From Mugil cephalus (lineage: Eukaryota; Chordata; Actinopteri; Mugiliformes; Mugilidae), in the NCBI RefSeq assembly GCF_022458985.1, contig NC_061770.1, forward strand, positions 35,259,599-35,323,598: a DNA stretch of 64,000 nt, in the 5' to 3' direction. Position 1 is the stretch's first letter. The number at the start of each line of letters is the position of its first letter. Of the stretch, positions 44,368 through 56,513 are shown piece after piece. The notes under the pieces were generated by a model. It saw nothing but the letters and a program-made list of their open reading frames with translations, was not told where the DNA came from and ran no database searches. The translations under genes were made by a program, and so were the position numbers.

Positions 44368-47329
44368 GCTTTATTTATCCCGAGGGAAAATAAAGTCAGT
44401 TTGACCAATGGGGGGAAGTGGGGATGCGTCATCCATAGTTATATACAGTCTATGTAATTTTTATTTTTCTGGTCTTACTAATTACTAACTACAAAGATCG
44501 TCCTTGCTGCGTGTGGTTTTGATTTTTGGGTGATTTTCGAATTGACAGAACTGCCTAGAAATTGTCATTGATTGTTTCACGTGATTATCCTGACGATCAT
44601 ACCTGCAGAGTCCATACACTCCTCCATCGTTGTTGCTGTAAACTTGCTCTCCAGGATCTTCTGGTAATCATCCAGGAAGTCCACAGTGTGAAGGGGAGAC
44701 TCGATCCTTGAACGTCCTGAAACCAGACAACGAGACAAATAGACTTCAACCACTGATGGTTAACAAACTCATAAACATGAATTACAGTCCCGTTTGCATG
44801 GGACAGGGTTAGTGTCATGTTCCTTTTCTGACCTCTAGTAATTTGAAATATGGTCGGTGATAATAACAGTTCTGATTGTGACGTTTGGAGGACTCACCGC
44901 GGAGTTTCCCATTGAAGTGGCTGAGCAGGTAGTTGCTGGTCTGTTGCAGCAACACGTTGTTGTCTCCTTCATATGTGCAGTTCGGGTCATTGTCACCACG
45001 CAGGTCACCCAGACGATTCACTGCAAGAACAGAGAGACGCTTTGAGTTTTCTGGTCACGTCTTTGTGTGGTCTCTTTTTAAATGAACAGTCTTAAACTGA
45101 CTGGCTAAGTATCCGTGTCCACCGCACGCCTCCCTGCACTCCTGGATCCCCCTTTGACCCGTCCAGGAGCCCAGTGGTTTGCTGCAGCAGGCTAAAGCGT
45201 GGATCTCCCTGCCCAACTCTTCCTGCAAAAAAAAAAAAAAAACACACCAGACAACATTTTATTTTTATTTATTCAGAAACTCCGGACGCACCGGCAACCC
45301 TCAAAGTTTGCTCACTTGTCTGTTGCTCTTGTCCTTCATCATCAGTCCGATCTGGAACTCCAGGAAGTTCGTGAAGATGGACTTGGAGAAGTGTTCGAGA
45401 GCGTACGCTGCTGCCAGGTACGGGATCAGACGCCATTGCTGGACGAGGACACAGCAGCAGGGATTTAAAAACGATAAAAAAGAACAACATCATATTAACT
45501 GCCTAAGATTACATCATTATTTGATGCGTATTTTAGTGTTTCATTTCAGCCCAAGATCTGCCCACTAACATGGAGGGGGCGGGGCTTATGACCTATACTT
45601 CAGCCTCCAGACACCAGGGGGAGCTCTACATGCTTTGGCTTCACTTTTGAGGGGCAGTATTCTCATTCTCGTATTACACAATCTATGGCAGTGATTCTCA
45701 ACAAGGGGTCCGAGGAGCCCTAGTGGTCTGACACATAATTGCAAGGGGTCAGTGAAAATAAAATATTCTTTGAAAAGGATCACTTATACAAATAGGATTA
45801 TTTTACTCAAATGTGACTGAGACCTTTATGTAACTAAACTACAGAGAGTAACAGGACTTTTTTTCTCTAATTACATGTGTTTAATATGTGCAATTTACTG
45901 TATTTTATTAAGAGATTTGGTCAAAGTTACTGCATGATGCTGTTATAGAAACTTAACACGATCTGCATCCGTTTCAAAATAAGAGTACCCTACTGATTTC
46001 TTCATAATGCTCTTATTGTGAAACATCTGCAGGAAGGTGCTGTGGGAAACTCATTAACTTCTTTCTAACTAGTTCAGGTTAGCTCTTGAAATTAAGTTTA
46101 GCTAATTTTTCGATCTAACCTGATGAAGTAGGAGGGTTCGGTTCTCCAGTTAGATTAAAAATTAAATGCATTGGGTCCGGGACCAGAAAAACGTTGAGAA
46201 CCACTGGTCTATGGCATAATGCTTTTTATCTAACCGGGGAGATCACACTGAAATTAAAAATCCGTCCTTCAAGGGAGTCGTGGACAAGATAGGCAGCAGC
46301 AAACAATTACACAATGACAGTTAAAACACAAATAAAAGAAAGAAGATAAAATTTTACAAGCAGACTGTAATAAAGGTGCCTCTTGCCTGGGGACCCCCAG
46401 AACAGCCCTGTTACCATTTCAGTTTCTTTTGAAATGCACAACAAAGCTGCACTCGGTCTGCAGCGACGCTTAGGTGGTTTGTTAGCTGTAATGTACCACG
46501 TACAGTTTACTAAACTATTACCCATGCATGTGTGTGTTTGTCTTCACTCTGACCTGCAGCTGGTACTCTAAAACAGGAATCTCCTCCGCGTCTTTGGGTC
46601 CAAACTGTCTCCTGGTGGCGGAGAAGCGGATGGCTACGACCAGAGCCAGCTTCAGGTTGGTCATACCCATCCTGGTGATGGATATTCTGCCCCCGGACAG
46701 GGCGCCCAGAGAGGCCCCGAAACGCTTGTTGGGGTCCTGGCAGAGAAAGAAATATATAAAAATAGAAGAAACCGCCTTTATGCATATTTATCACATATCT
46801 TTGTCACATATCTTCTGGGCAGCTGTAAAAGGCTGCCTGCAGGGCTACCATGTTTGGCACTGAAAGTCCTAAGGATTCGTTTTAGAGGAAATCTAAATCC
46901 CTTTGCTAAGATGCTAAACCTCAGAAACAGAAAGATTTTCTCCAAAATACAAATCATCTCTCATAATTTCGAGCCATTGCTGTAGAGTAGATGGTTCCTT
47001 AATCCTTGAAAGGCTTGTGGTGGAAATCTGTTCCAACCTTGAAGGGCGTCACGTAGCGACCGTCGGGGTTAACGTCTCCCGTCTTGTTGAGCAGGTTCTC
47101 ACGTGGAATCCTCACGTTGTGGAACATTGCGAACCTGTCGGGGTGTAAGTGAAAGAGTAAGAAGAAAGGCTGAAGATCAGCCATAACATTACGACTGGAG
47201 ATCGGCCAATATATCGGCTGGCTGATATTTCCGTTTTTTTTTACTGGTATCGGCCGATATGTAGGTGCGTTTGCCGATACATACATAAATATATATATAT
47301 ATACATATACATATGTGTGTGTATATATT

Positions 47330-47379
<50 letters not shown>

Positions 47380-50300
47380 AGTGTATATAGTTTTCTTCTT
47401 TTTTTTTTTTTTTTACAGACAAATCTACTGAGGACCCGTGCAGCCCATACATTGCCCAGAGTGCGTGTAGCTGGAAGATGCTTGTACTCTTGCGTGTAGA
47501 GCACCCCTAAAAATAAGAATTGAAGAAAATATATATATATATATTTTGGTTATTTATTTATTTTTTTTAGTTATCCAACAAAGATCTATCGATCTATCGA
47601 TCTACCGAGTTTGCTAGCTTTCTCTCTATGGTAAACTAATAGTGCAGGTTGTCAATCAACCACTGTCCACAGTTTATATTGGAGCTGTTGTGCTGTTGTT
47701 TAGCTTTTGGTAGGAATATGTGTTGATGTTAAAGCCAAGGTGTAAGACTGATACCCCTTTCTGAATTCTTTGAGTTTAATAAATGTTTGTGTCTTTGGGT
47801 AAATTGAGACTTTGGTAACATGTGTTATCATTGTGTCCTTTATCATGTAAATTTAATTCTAAAAAGACACTCTGAACTATAGTTTATTTAGCATCTGCTA
47901 TAGTGTTTGTGCACCAGGGGTGTCAACGTCTTACCGAATATAAGAATATTTCCTCCACTCAGATAAAGGAACATGTCACCTACCCATTATCTAGTCCATT
48001 CTGGCCCAACTTCTTGCCCATGTCTCCAACCAGCACACCAGGCAGAGCCAGCAGGGTCTTGGGATCTCTCACCTGGAGCACAGTGTCTACAGTTAAACTA
48101 ATTTAATAATAATAATAATTTTAACCTTTAACGGTCCTTCAAAACTAGAGAAGAACACTCAGATATATTGATATAGATATCTGATATTAAAACAAAGCAA
48201 AGCATCTCTGAGGTAATGACAGGATGATCTGGTCCATTTTCTCTGGATTTAAAAATCAGTTTATTCTTGAATCAGTTTTACTTTAGGGGCCTCTAGCAGG
48301 CCGGACCAGCAACATCATAACCTATAAATAACCACAAATCCAGACGTTTTCCTTCATTTTACAGCAAAGAAGAACAAGAAGTCTCGATCCGTGGTCAAAC
48401 ATCGGGCTCTTACCGGAACGATGAAGGAGTGCAGGCCGTGGCACACCCCGTCAGGAGTGTAGAGCTGAGCGAACACGATGGAGTGGGTGGCGGTTTTCCC
48501 CAGGTTCCCCACCCAGAACTTGGCAGCTTCAAAGTCCGGAGAGTTGATCACAAACTCCTAGAAGAAAGAAAGAAAAAAAAACTTAAATTTTTGTGCCTTG
48601 GTTTGTGGAATTTTTGAGTTTTGTCTTTGGGGGCCGGAGAATTTTTGGTTGTTTCTGCAATAGTTTGACACAATATATTGTATTGTATTGTATTTGTCTG
48701 TTATATCTATTGTGGCCTCATTTGTGAGAGTTTGAGATATTGTTGTGTGTCACAATCCCGCCAGAAATGTTTGGAAATGTCTAAAATGAGCTCCAGTCCT
48801 TGTAAAATTACTAAATATTCCATCAAGATGCTCCGTACGAGACGGATGTAGATGCTTAACATAAAGACATCTAGGTAACGCATCCTCCACAGTGACTTGT
48901 TTTCTCTGTGCTGACCTGCGTGGAGGGATCGTACGTGGCGGTGGTCCTCATGGCTCTGGTGTTGCTGCCGTGGCTCAGCTCCGTCAGGGCAAAGCAACCG
49001 TATGTCTGCAAACATTACAAAAAACGAACACCGTGGAACATCGTGATAGGCGACTGTGAGGTAACCAGGCCGGTAGATGTAGGTAGAAGCCGACTCTTAC
49101 CGTCATGTCTGCCGTGTCTTCAATAAACTTCTTGTGTCTGTCTGAACCTGAGCCGGCAATAGTTTCCCCAAACATCTGATGTAGAAAAGCATAAAGAGGA
49201 ATACTGGGACTGTAGGAAAGATACAATTTGTTGGACTTATTATTAAGTCCTGATTGACAGATGAGTATACCCCGATCAGCCACGACATTACGACCACTGA
49301 CAGGAGAAGTGAATAACATTAAAACCATCTTGTTACGATTCAGTGTTCTGCTGGGAAACTTTTGGACCTGGATGTTACTTAGACAGGTAGCACCCACCTA
49401 GACCGGACCAGACCAGACACCCCCACCCCCATAGCAATGGCACTACTTGATGACACACAAAAAAACTTTAGGAGCAACTAAAAAAAAAACAAAAAAAAAC
49501 ATGAAGAACAGCTCAAGACTTTGACCTGGCTCCAAATTCACTAGATCCCAACTGATCAAGTATCTGTGGGATGATCCACCATAGAGACCCCTCCCCCCAA
49601 CCCATAGGATCCAAAGACCCCCCTCTAACAACATTCAGGACTCAGAAGGTCCATGTCCATTCTCTGATGAATCACAGCTGTTTTGGTGGCAACAAGAGAA
49701 ATCTACACGGTATTAGGAAGGTGGTCATAATGTTATGCCTGGTCGGTGTATCATAACCCTTGCTGCAAATGAATAGCTGCATTTAACCTCTCACCCCAAT
49801 ATTGAGGAAGAACTTGGCCACCAAGGTCCAGTCATACATGCCCATACAGTCGGTGAGGGCCATCATCTTCCAGGGTTTAGCCATCAACTCTTCTTTTGTC
49901 ACGAAGTTGTAGCGGAAAAGTTGCTTCACCCTGTGGATATAAATATATGTGTAATTTTCATTTTCTTGTATATAGATAAGCATCTTATTTCTGCTTCGTG
50001 TTACTCTTTCCAACATCTGAGCAGCTCAGAAAGCTCCAGTTCTCAGTTTATATCGACAGTAAACGCCTTAAGAAGGGGTTTGTGTTAAGGCGTTAACTTT
50101 GAAAATTAATTGAAAATAACTGTACGGTATCTGTATGTCAACAGTGAATTTAAAAAGTCAAATAAAACTTAGGGGAAACCTGAGGAAGTTCAGTTCTCTC
50201 ATTTTCTCCATAGAGAGGTCTTCTCCGGGCCGACGGGCAAACAGAGGATCGTTCTCCAGAGTCTTGAAAATATGTTGCTGCAGCACACAGAAGAGACACT

Positions 50301-51734
50301 AAGATGTAAGACTAAGAAACAGAGACTAGCTTTGTTTTACTATAACGTCTCACATCACACAGACGTATCAAAACAATTACTCAACCTAGAAATTTCAACA
50401 AATAAAAACAGTTAAATGCCTTAAATTACTAATTATATGTACAATTACAAAGGATGGAACTTTCAGACTTTCAGATTCTTCTTTGCTTTCCACAACACTA
50501 CTGATACGATAAGGTTAGGTACGATATGATGCAATGTGATGCGATACGATACGATATGATATGATACAATGCGATACAACAGGGTACGGAAAGGGTAACA
50601 CACGATACGGTAAGGTAAGGTAAGGTAAGGCACGACATGATAAGATAAGGTTAGGTACGCAACGATACAATATAATACCATACGATACAAAATGATAGGG
50701 TAAGGTAAGGCACGATATGATTCAATACAATACGATACGATACGATACGATGCGATATGATATGATACAATACGATACGATAGGGTAATGTAAGGTTAGG
50801 CACGACATGATTTGAAAAGATTAGGTACGATACAATATGTTACGTTAAGATTAGGTACAATACGATGCAGTGCGATGCGATGCGGTACGATACGATACGA
50901 TACAATACGATATGATATGATATGATATGATATGATACAATACGATACGATACGATACGATAGAGTAAGGTTAGGCACAACATGATCTGAAAAGATTAGG
51001 TACGATACGATACGATACTATATGTTACGTTAAGATTAGGTACGATACAATGTGATGCGATACGATGCGATATGATACGATACAATACGATACAATGGAG
51101 TATGGTAAGGTTAGGCACAACATGATTTGAAAAGATTAGGTACGATACGATATGTTACGTTAAGATTAGGTACGATACGATGCAATGCGATACGATACGA
51201 TGCAATACAATACAACAGGGTATGGTAAGGTAATGCACAATACGATACGATACGATAAGGTAAGTTAAGGCACGATATGATTTTTACCATGAGTTGACTT
51301 TTGACTCACATCTGATATTTAATCCTAAATTATATTTTAAGCCTTCATAGTATTAGAAGAGTGAACTATCAGAATAACTTTAATTAGAGGAAATTGCTTA
51401 ACTATATAAAGACCAACAGGGACATTAGAAATTCAACAGAATCACAAACAATAGACGTGAGCATACTTCATGAATTCGTTGGGAATGTCTCTTTCCCAGC
51501 GCACTGGGTTAGCTTTAGCATTAAAACAATAAAATACACACTCAAATATAGTTTTCCAAATTGTACTCAAAGAGGCCGACCACGTTATATCATTAGCAGA
51601 TAATCTGACGTTACCTTGAACTCCAGCATTTCTTCTCCATCCAGGAAGAGGCACATTTCCTTCCAGTTGAAGGAGGCTTTTTTCCTGTAAATGTCCAGGG
51701 GACCATGAGGGAGGTCGGGCACTTTGTGATCCAT
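40972..51734 (-). CDS. acox3: peroxisomal acyl-CoA oxidase 3, branched-chain type (18 coding exons)
   Basis: FAD-dependent oxidase of peroxisomal beta-oxidation. It converts acyl-CoA, notably 2-methyl-branched, to trans-2-enoyl-CoA and releases H2O2. Minus-strand exons: 51734-51615, 50277-50180, 49930-49795, 49175-49101, 49005-48916, 48557-48414, 48072-47984, 47134-47038, 46736-46554, 45438-45316, 45222-45102, 45020-44898, 44716-44603, 43428-43313, 43044-42870, 42107-42040, 41535-41449, 41091-40972. They join in frame to 692 residues (human 700). [38 protein letters not shown] and [18 protein letters not shown] are family hallmarks. TYEGDN holds the likely catalytic base, Glu443. All introns are GT-AG. 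The ATG begins the first conserved segment ([19 protein letters not shown]). The C-terminus is RPRL, where human has SKL. It lies tail to tail with htra3. Confidence 0.95.
41222..41436 (-). mobile_element. family B element, 5' part, last acox3 intron
   Basis: Read on the minus strand it starts TACACCGATCAGCCACAAC. It continues through the family's 'ccatcttgtgacaatt' and 'ggtctaggtgggtgctac' (reversed) phrases. Its end lies only 12 bp from the exon 17 donor. Confidence 0.7.
42326..42776. mobile_element. hAT-like miniature element, acox3 intron 15
   Basis: The left end has CCGTGGGTCTTAAAAAG with 'ccacgacccctagtggc'. The right end has GAAAAGACCACTGGTTTAAG. The ends are imperfect inverted repeats resembling short hAT termini. 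No coding capacity. Boundaries are approximate. Confidence 0.5.
43847..44454 (-). mobile_element. family A miniature element with microsatellite insertion
   Basis: It carries the hallmark 'gtagagctccccctggtggc' phrase near its left end and ends TATATACAGTCTATG at 44454. The left terminal repeat is missing. A GATA array interrupts it. It lies in acox3 intron 13. Confidence 0.7.
44268..44395 (-). repeat. (GATA)n microsatellite grown from a retroposon tail
   Basis: About 22 GATA units, with a few AATA/CATA variants, are followed by GCTTTATTTATCCCGAGGGA. On the minus strand this reads TCCCTCGGGATAAATAAAGC and then (ATCT)n, the typical 3' end of a class of teleost LINE/SINE. Confidence 0.8.
45569..45688 (+). 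mobile_element. family A miniature element, truncated, split by a hAT element
   Basis: It carries 'ttcagcctccagacaccagg' and 'gagctctacatgctttggc' and ends ACACAATCTATGG. The hAT-like element at 45689 is inserted at this end. Confidence 0.65.
45689..46206. mobile_element. complete hAT-like miniature element (518 bp)
   Basis: It starts CAGTGATTCTCAAC and ends GTTGAGAACCACTG, with inverted ends. The flanks ATCTATGG (45681-45688) and GTCTATGG (46207-46214) form an 8-bp target duplication with one mismatch, as expected for hAT elements. It lies in acox3 intron 9, nested in the end of a family A copy. Confidence 0.85.
47172..47280. mobile_element. fragments of family B end and ATCGGCCGATAT repeat
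   Basis: GATCAGCCATAACATTACGAC (47174) matches the family B terminus. It is followed by ATCGGCCAATATATCGGCTG and GTATCGGCCGATATG. These palindromic words recur in many teleost DNA repeats. The fragment lies in acox3 intron 7. Confidence 0.45.
47281..47413. repeat. (TA)n / (TG)n microsatellite and poly(T)
   Basis: TA-rich blocks with ACATACATA interruptions are followed by a clean (TA) run to 47362, a (TG) run and a T run, all within acox3 intron 7. Confidence 0.9.
49268..49750 (+). mobile_element. family B element, near complete (483 bp), acox3 intron 3
   Basis: It starts TACCCCGATCAGCCACGAC and ends GGTCATAATG..GGTCGGTGTA. Inside are all of the family's phrases: 'aagtgaataacatt', a CTAGACCGGACC stretch and 'gatcaagtatctgtgggatg'. 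It fills about three quarters of the intron and is the cleanest copy in the window. Confidence 0.8.
50504..51285. repeat. degenerate pentanucleotide array (TACGA / TATGA / GGTAA)
   Basis: About 780 bp are built of TACGA, TATGA, TACAA, TGCGA and GGTAAGG-type pentamers in the first coding intron of acox3. A longer repeat starting at GGTTAGGCACAACATGAT recurs near 50790, 50970 and 51110, so there is higher-order structure of about 140-180 bp. Minus frames through it (SYRIVSYRI) are by-products. Confidence 0.9.
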
Positions 51735-51764
51735 CTTCTTGTGTTCAGACTAAAGGGATTCACA
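51735..51764 (-). other. acox3: 5' UTR part of acox3 exon 2
   Basis: A TTCCTGCAG acceptor on the minus strand places the exon start at 51764, giving 30 nt of leader before the ATG at 51734. It pairs with the probable non-coding first exon ending at 54300. Confidence 0.5.
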
Positions 51765-52019
51765 CTGCAGGAACACACAGGCACTTTGCTCTATCTGTGC
51801 AAAACAATACGAGAAAATAAGAGACGGCACTTTTAGTTGGTTAATCAAAAAGGCATTTCCTGGTCATGCATTAAAAATACATTTTTATAAATGAATGATG
51901 ATTTTCAAAAATAACTAGTAAGTCACTTAGGCCCGGAGGTAATCAGAATGACAGTGTGACGAAGTTATAGCTCAGTGAGTAACTGCAGTTCATTGAATCC
52001 CTGTTCTAACCCGAATCAA

Positions 52020-52220
52020 CAATTAGCAAAAGATAAAAAGAAAAGGTAAGGTACTATACAATACGATGTACTGTACTGCAGGAAATGTACTCATTGATTT
52101 TGTTTTTTTTTAGTCCACCCATATGTGCACTGTTTGTGATGTTGAATGTTGAATGTCTACTGCTGTTAACAACCAGAATTTCCCCACTGTGGGATGAATA
52201 AAGGCTTATCTTATCTTATC
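52020..52220 (+). mobile_element. LINE/SINE 3' tail
   Basis: The stretch ending CCCCACTGTGGGATGAATAA, an AAGG link and (CTTAT)n is the characteristic 3' end of a teleost retroposon class. A TACGA-type run precedes it. A second degenerate tail-like stretch ('gagcaatttcccttgtgga') lies at 52700-52720. Confidence 0.55.
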
Positions 52221-54299
52221 GTAATCCTTTTTTTTGCAAATGAATGATAGCACTGTGTCTTTCCTTGCTTGTGGCTGTTTATGTTGCAAACAACAAACAA
52301 ATATTAACTCATTGTGCATGCTGGCGCTGTTAATTGGTCTGGTACAGAGTTAGAGGTGTGTTAGAGGCAGCAGCTGTTAAGGTATTCTGAACATGTTTGC
52401 TTCCACATTCCTGGAGACCTGTCCAGGGTGGATACTGCCTCTTGGCTATGTGGTTAACCTGGAATTTAGGCTTTTGCATTAAGTTGCTAATGAGACTACG
52501 GCGTTAAACCTACACAGAGACCAGTGGTGTAGCTGTTTCAGCTCAATAAAGAATCATTGAGGTGAACTGAGGAGGTTTGGAGATATGGACTTTTTTTTTT
52601 TTTTTGTATATATGCTAAGATTTTACTTATATTTTATTTTAATCTATTTCGTTTCTTTTATTTTATATATTTTTATGTGCAACTGAGCTACTGTGACCGA
52701 GCAATTTCCCTTGTGGATCATTAAACTCTATCTTCTTGTACTGTACGTTCCCGTCTGTACTGTTTGCAGTTTCAAATCATCTGCATAAGCTTACAGACTT
52801 CATGCTCAGTTCGTTGTATAGTCTCATGTCTTCAAGTAGGTCTGTGGTCCTGGAGGAACGTCCTCTCATGTCCCTACGTGCTGCACCTGCACCATTAAAA
52901 CTAAATAGTCCAATACAGCTGGAGTTAGGAATTTGCTACAGGCCAAATAAAAATTAACCAGCCCTGGGACGAGATGAAGGGACAGATTAGCAGCAAACGT
53001 TATCAAACTATCTACCTACCATCTACCTTGGCTCAGGTTATAGCAACATTTGCTAATTTCCACCAGACGTTCCTGGACGAGTTGAACCTCAAAGACAAAT
53101 TATAGTACGGAGGTAAATAAGTCTACACAATCCTTAATATTTATTAGGACATACAGCCCAATTAGATCTCATGACAAACCTATAAATAAATCTAGATGTT
53201 TCTCCTTTGTTTTTGTGCAAAGAAATATGTTAAGAAAATGTTTATATTTAATTCACTATGTGTTTTTATAAAACAGTTTTTTATAAAACAACTTTAAATC
53301 TCTGTGCAGTTTCTAGGGACCTCTAGTGGAAAATCAGTTACTTCTATTGGAAAAAAAAATGCAGTTAATGTAATTTAACCTTTTTGTAGTAGTAGTAGTT
53401 GTACTAGACAATAAAATCCTACATTTCTCATTTTGTATCCGTTTTCTAACCATTGCGAGTCATTTAATTTGTCACAAATTTGCCCATGCTGAACACATTA
53501 TATATACAAGCTGTGGCTTTTATACTCACTGAGACACAGCGTTTTTAAACATACGACCATAGCTCGAAAAACATACATCATACAGTTTCAGTATTTATAT
53601 TGTATGAACCTGTCCAATCATGTGAACATTTTAATAATAATACGTGAAAATACTCAGTTTGCAGCGCACGCGATTAATATAGATTAATGAATGATATTTA
53701 ATCACGATTAATCGCATTTCTTAATGTGGAAGTCAAAGGGTTAATATAACAGTAATATTATAGACATTTGTTCAGTATTAGAATATAACTAAATAATTCA
53801 GATGGATTTGTTGCAAAATCAAATCTGCCCTGGACAAAAATTATAAATATTTATTTGTCTAGGACCGATTTTTTACTTATTTATTTGTAATTTGTTTGGA
53901 AAATGTGAGTTTGCGGAATGTGTCTGGCTAAAAGTAACATCTGTTTGCTTATCAATAACAGAGTAGAGCAAAGTTCAAGGCTAAAACTTCTCTGGTTGCA
54001 GGTTCAATGTCCAGATTTCACACAAAGTCTGTTCTCCTGCAAAAACTCGACGAACAAGTGACTGTCACCTGGAGGCACACGGGGAAAAAATGAAGAAGAA
54101 AGAATGCAAACTAACGACCACCTTCATTCTCCTGCAACAGCACCTCCTTGGTGACCTGCACCGACAAACTACCACACAAACTTCCACTGAACGCTCGACA
54201 ACAACAACAGGAGGAGGAGGAACCCCTTCTTTTCACTTCACTGCAAATGCGTGACATTGTGTCGTTTGTACGTGTAGTTGTGTATGTAATGTGTTTTAC
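52221..54299. other. acox3 intron 1 and unannotated sequence
   Basis: Mostly AT-rich single-copy-looking sequence between the first coding exon and the probable first exon. No coding frame or repeat boundary could be supported, except the retroposon tail relics noted separately. Confidence 0.4.
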
Positions 54300-54395
54300 C
54301 TTGTTACAGGTTAGAGTCTGCGGAACTCCCACTTCTTCTTCTTCTTCTTCTTCTTCTTCGTCTGTTTTCAGACTTTACGGTCGCTCCAGCTGGAG
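54300..54395 (-). other. acox3: probable non-coding first exon of acox3
   Basis: On the minus strand a leader containing about nine GAA/AAG triplets (54331-54359) runs to a good donor, CAAG|GTAAAA, at 54300. It lies directly downstream of two ETS-type sites, and a usable acceptor for exon 2 exists at 51764. The transcription start itself is inferred. Confidence 0.4.
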
Positions 54396-54423
54396 CTTCC
54401 GGTGGTAGCAATCACACTTCCTG
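54396..54423 (-). promoter_or_regulatory. paired ETS-type sites, candidate acox3 promoter
   Basis: The minus strand reads ACAGGAAGTG and ACCGGAAGC, 20 bp apart. These are strong matches to ETS/GABP sites, which are common in TATA-less housekeeping promoters. No TATA box is present. The assignment to acox3 rests on position and orientation. Confidence 0.4.
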
Positions 54424-56513
54424 TTTGCATTCCTTCAGAATAAGAGTCCACGTTTTTAGATAGATTGTTTTGTCTTGTTTATGTCATGTTTTGGGGCGAT
54501 TAATCTTGTTTTTTTTTGACTAAATTTGTCCAATTAATTATAACTGTCATCTAATGTACATATATACAACTTGTATTTTAAGCTGCATTTAAATTTTCTC
54601 AGTGAACTATGTAGAATATTGCAATATATCACAATATCATGACATCGCAGTAATGTTATAATAATCGTATCTTGACTCAAGTATCGTGATATGTATCGTA
54701 ACGTGAAGTCCTTGCCACCCCACCTCTAATAGATAGAAAGAATAAAACCAAAATAAATGTGAGGTAGAATGTCTAAAACGTATAAACAATATACAACATA
54801 TATACAAAATACAGGGTATATATGACAGTGGATGAAAAAATATCAACATTGGTAACTCTTTAAATGTTGATGTTAATAATATTAAATTAAAATTATTTAT
54901 CTATCCATCTATCTAGATACATTTATGTATATTAATTATTATCTGGTCAGCACAACATTTAAGTGATTACATCTTAGTTTCTGTAGTTTATTTTTTGTCC
55001 ATTCCTCTCTAATAAATGGCCCAAAGTAGTGAACCTTGGCTTGTGTGGTCTATAAGAGTTGTACTGATATGTGCTTTTAGACCAGCAGAGGGCTGTCTGA
55101 CATCACACGCCACAGAGCAGGAGACCAGTCACGTGGTTTGGTGATGCAGGAGGAAATAAAAACATTACAATACAACAATTGCACACTAACATGTTGTATT
55201 TAACCAGGAAGTTGCTAAATAATATTAGTGACTAGTGTAATAGGGTTAGGAAAGTTTTCTTTCTTATTGTGGTTTCATAAACATGTAAATTAATTCCGTG
55301 GCCTCCAGTGATCTCCACAGTCACACCATGAGAATCCAACAGAACAGGAAATAGTAGAAATTTGCATTTGTATCTTCCAGACTGGTTCACTGTGAAATCC
55401 TCCTCCTTACATCCTTAAAGGCCCTGGAAAGAAGGTTAGTCCTGGCTCAGGTGACACTGACTGCTAGGTGATGATGCACAGGACACATGTCCTCTACTTT
55501 CTTCTTTCTTACACCGAGCTCCTATCCTCGAATTTCTAATGTGTTCTCTATTATTACAGTGGCTTCCTTTGTCACTATCTGTGCATACTAGTATGAAAGG
55601 CTTGTGCCAGTGTAGACGGACAAATGATAGCTAATGGCTAATTAACGCACCTGGCTATATGAACAGAAAACCACAACATACTGTCACCTACTGCTGGCAC
55701 AAACGTGCACAACACCAACCCCAAGGAACAAAAAATGAACAATGTGCCAATTATGACTTGTGCACTTCTATGCTGCTACTGCATGTTAAGTCATAGAGAC
55801 CGTGTGATGTAAACCACGTTTGAGCACCGCCATCTTTGTGTCTGAAACGACCAGAGAAGACGAAGCGGTGAAGTAACTTAGAATTAGCCTACAGAACTTT
55901 AGATAAAGGCTCCATTATTTTTTATTATTAGAAAACTGAATTCAGGAGAAAAGATTTAACTGAACAAAATAATCCGTAATGGTGCTACGTGAAGTGGTTT
56001 TAATGATTAGCAACGTTGTGAGCTAACAAACAAAACAAGCTAACAGACAGACTTCAGGCTATTTCCGGTGTAGTAGTTTAATTTGTATTAGATGAGTTTA
56101 ACCTGGGGATGTCCTGTGAAACAGATATTTCTCAAAACATCTGCGCTTCATGCGCCGACTTTCCTCCTCACTCCACTGCATGTCAGTCAGCAACATCTCC
56201 ACTTTGCGCTCTAACATCTGTCCACACTTTTAATTACAGCACATCCTTCATGGTTATTAAAGGGATACGTCGCCCCTACTTGAAATTTAGTCACTCACAG
56301 CATTTGCACAGAGCTGGATAAGTGAGAAAAAGGCGTTTTTAAATCAGTCCAGGCATTAATTTAACCTGGCAAAGCAGCTGTTAGCTTTAGCTTAGCATAG
56401 GTGCTGCAATGCAGAGTTGCCAGTTGGCCAGTCGTTCTGTGGAGAATAAATTAAAAAAAAAGTGGAAAACACACTCAAGAATTTAATTACTTTTTATTTA
56501 ATGGCTTTTTGTG
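54424..56513. other. intergenic sequence upstream of acox3
   Basis: AT-rich sequence with no supported gene. Short relics such as ATCTATCCATCTATC (54898-54912) occur. Frames here are short and do not resemble proteins. Confidence 0.45.
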
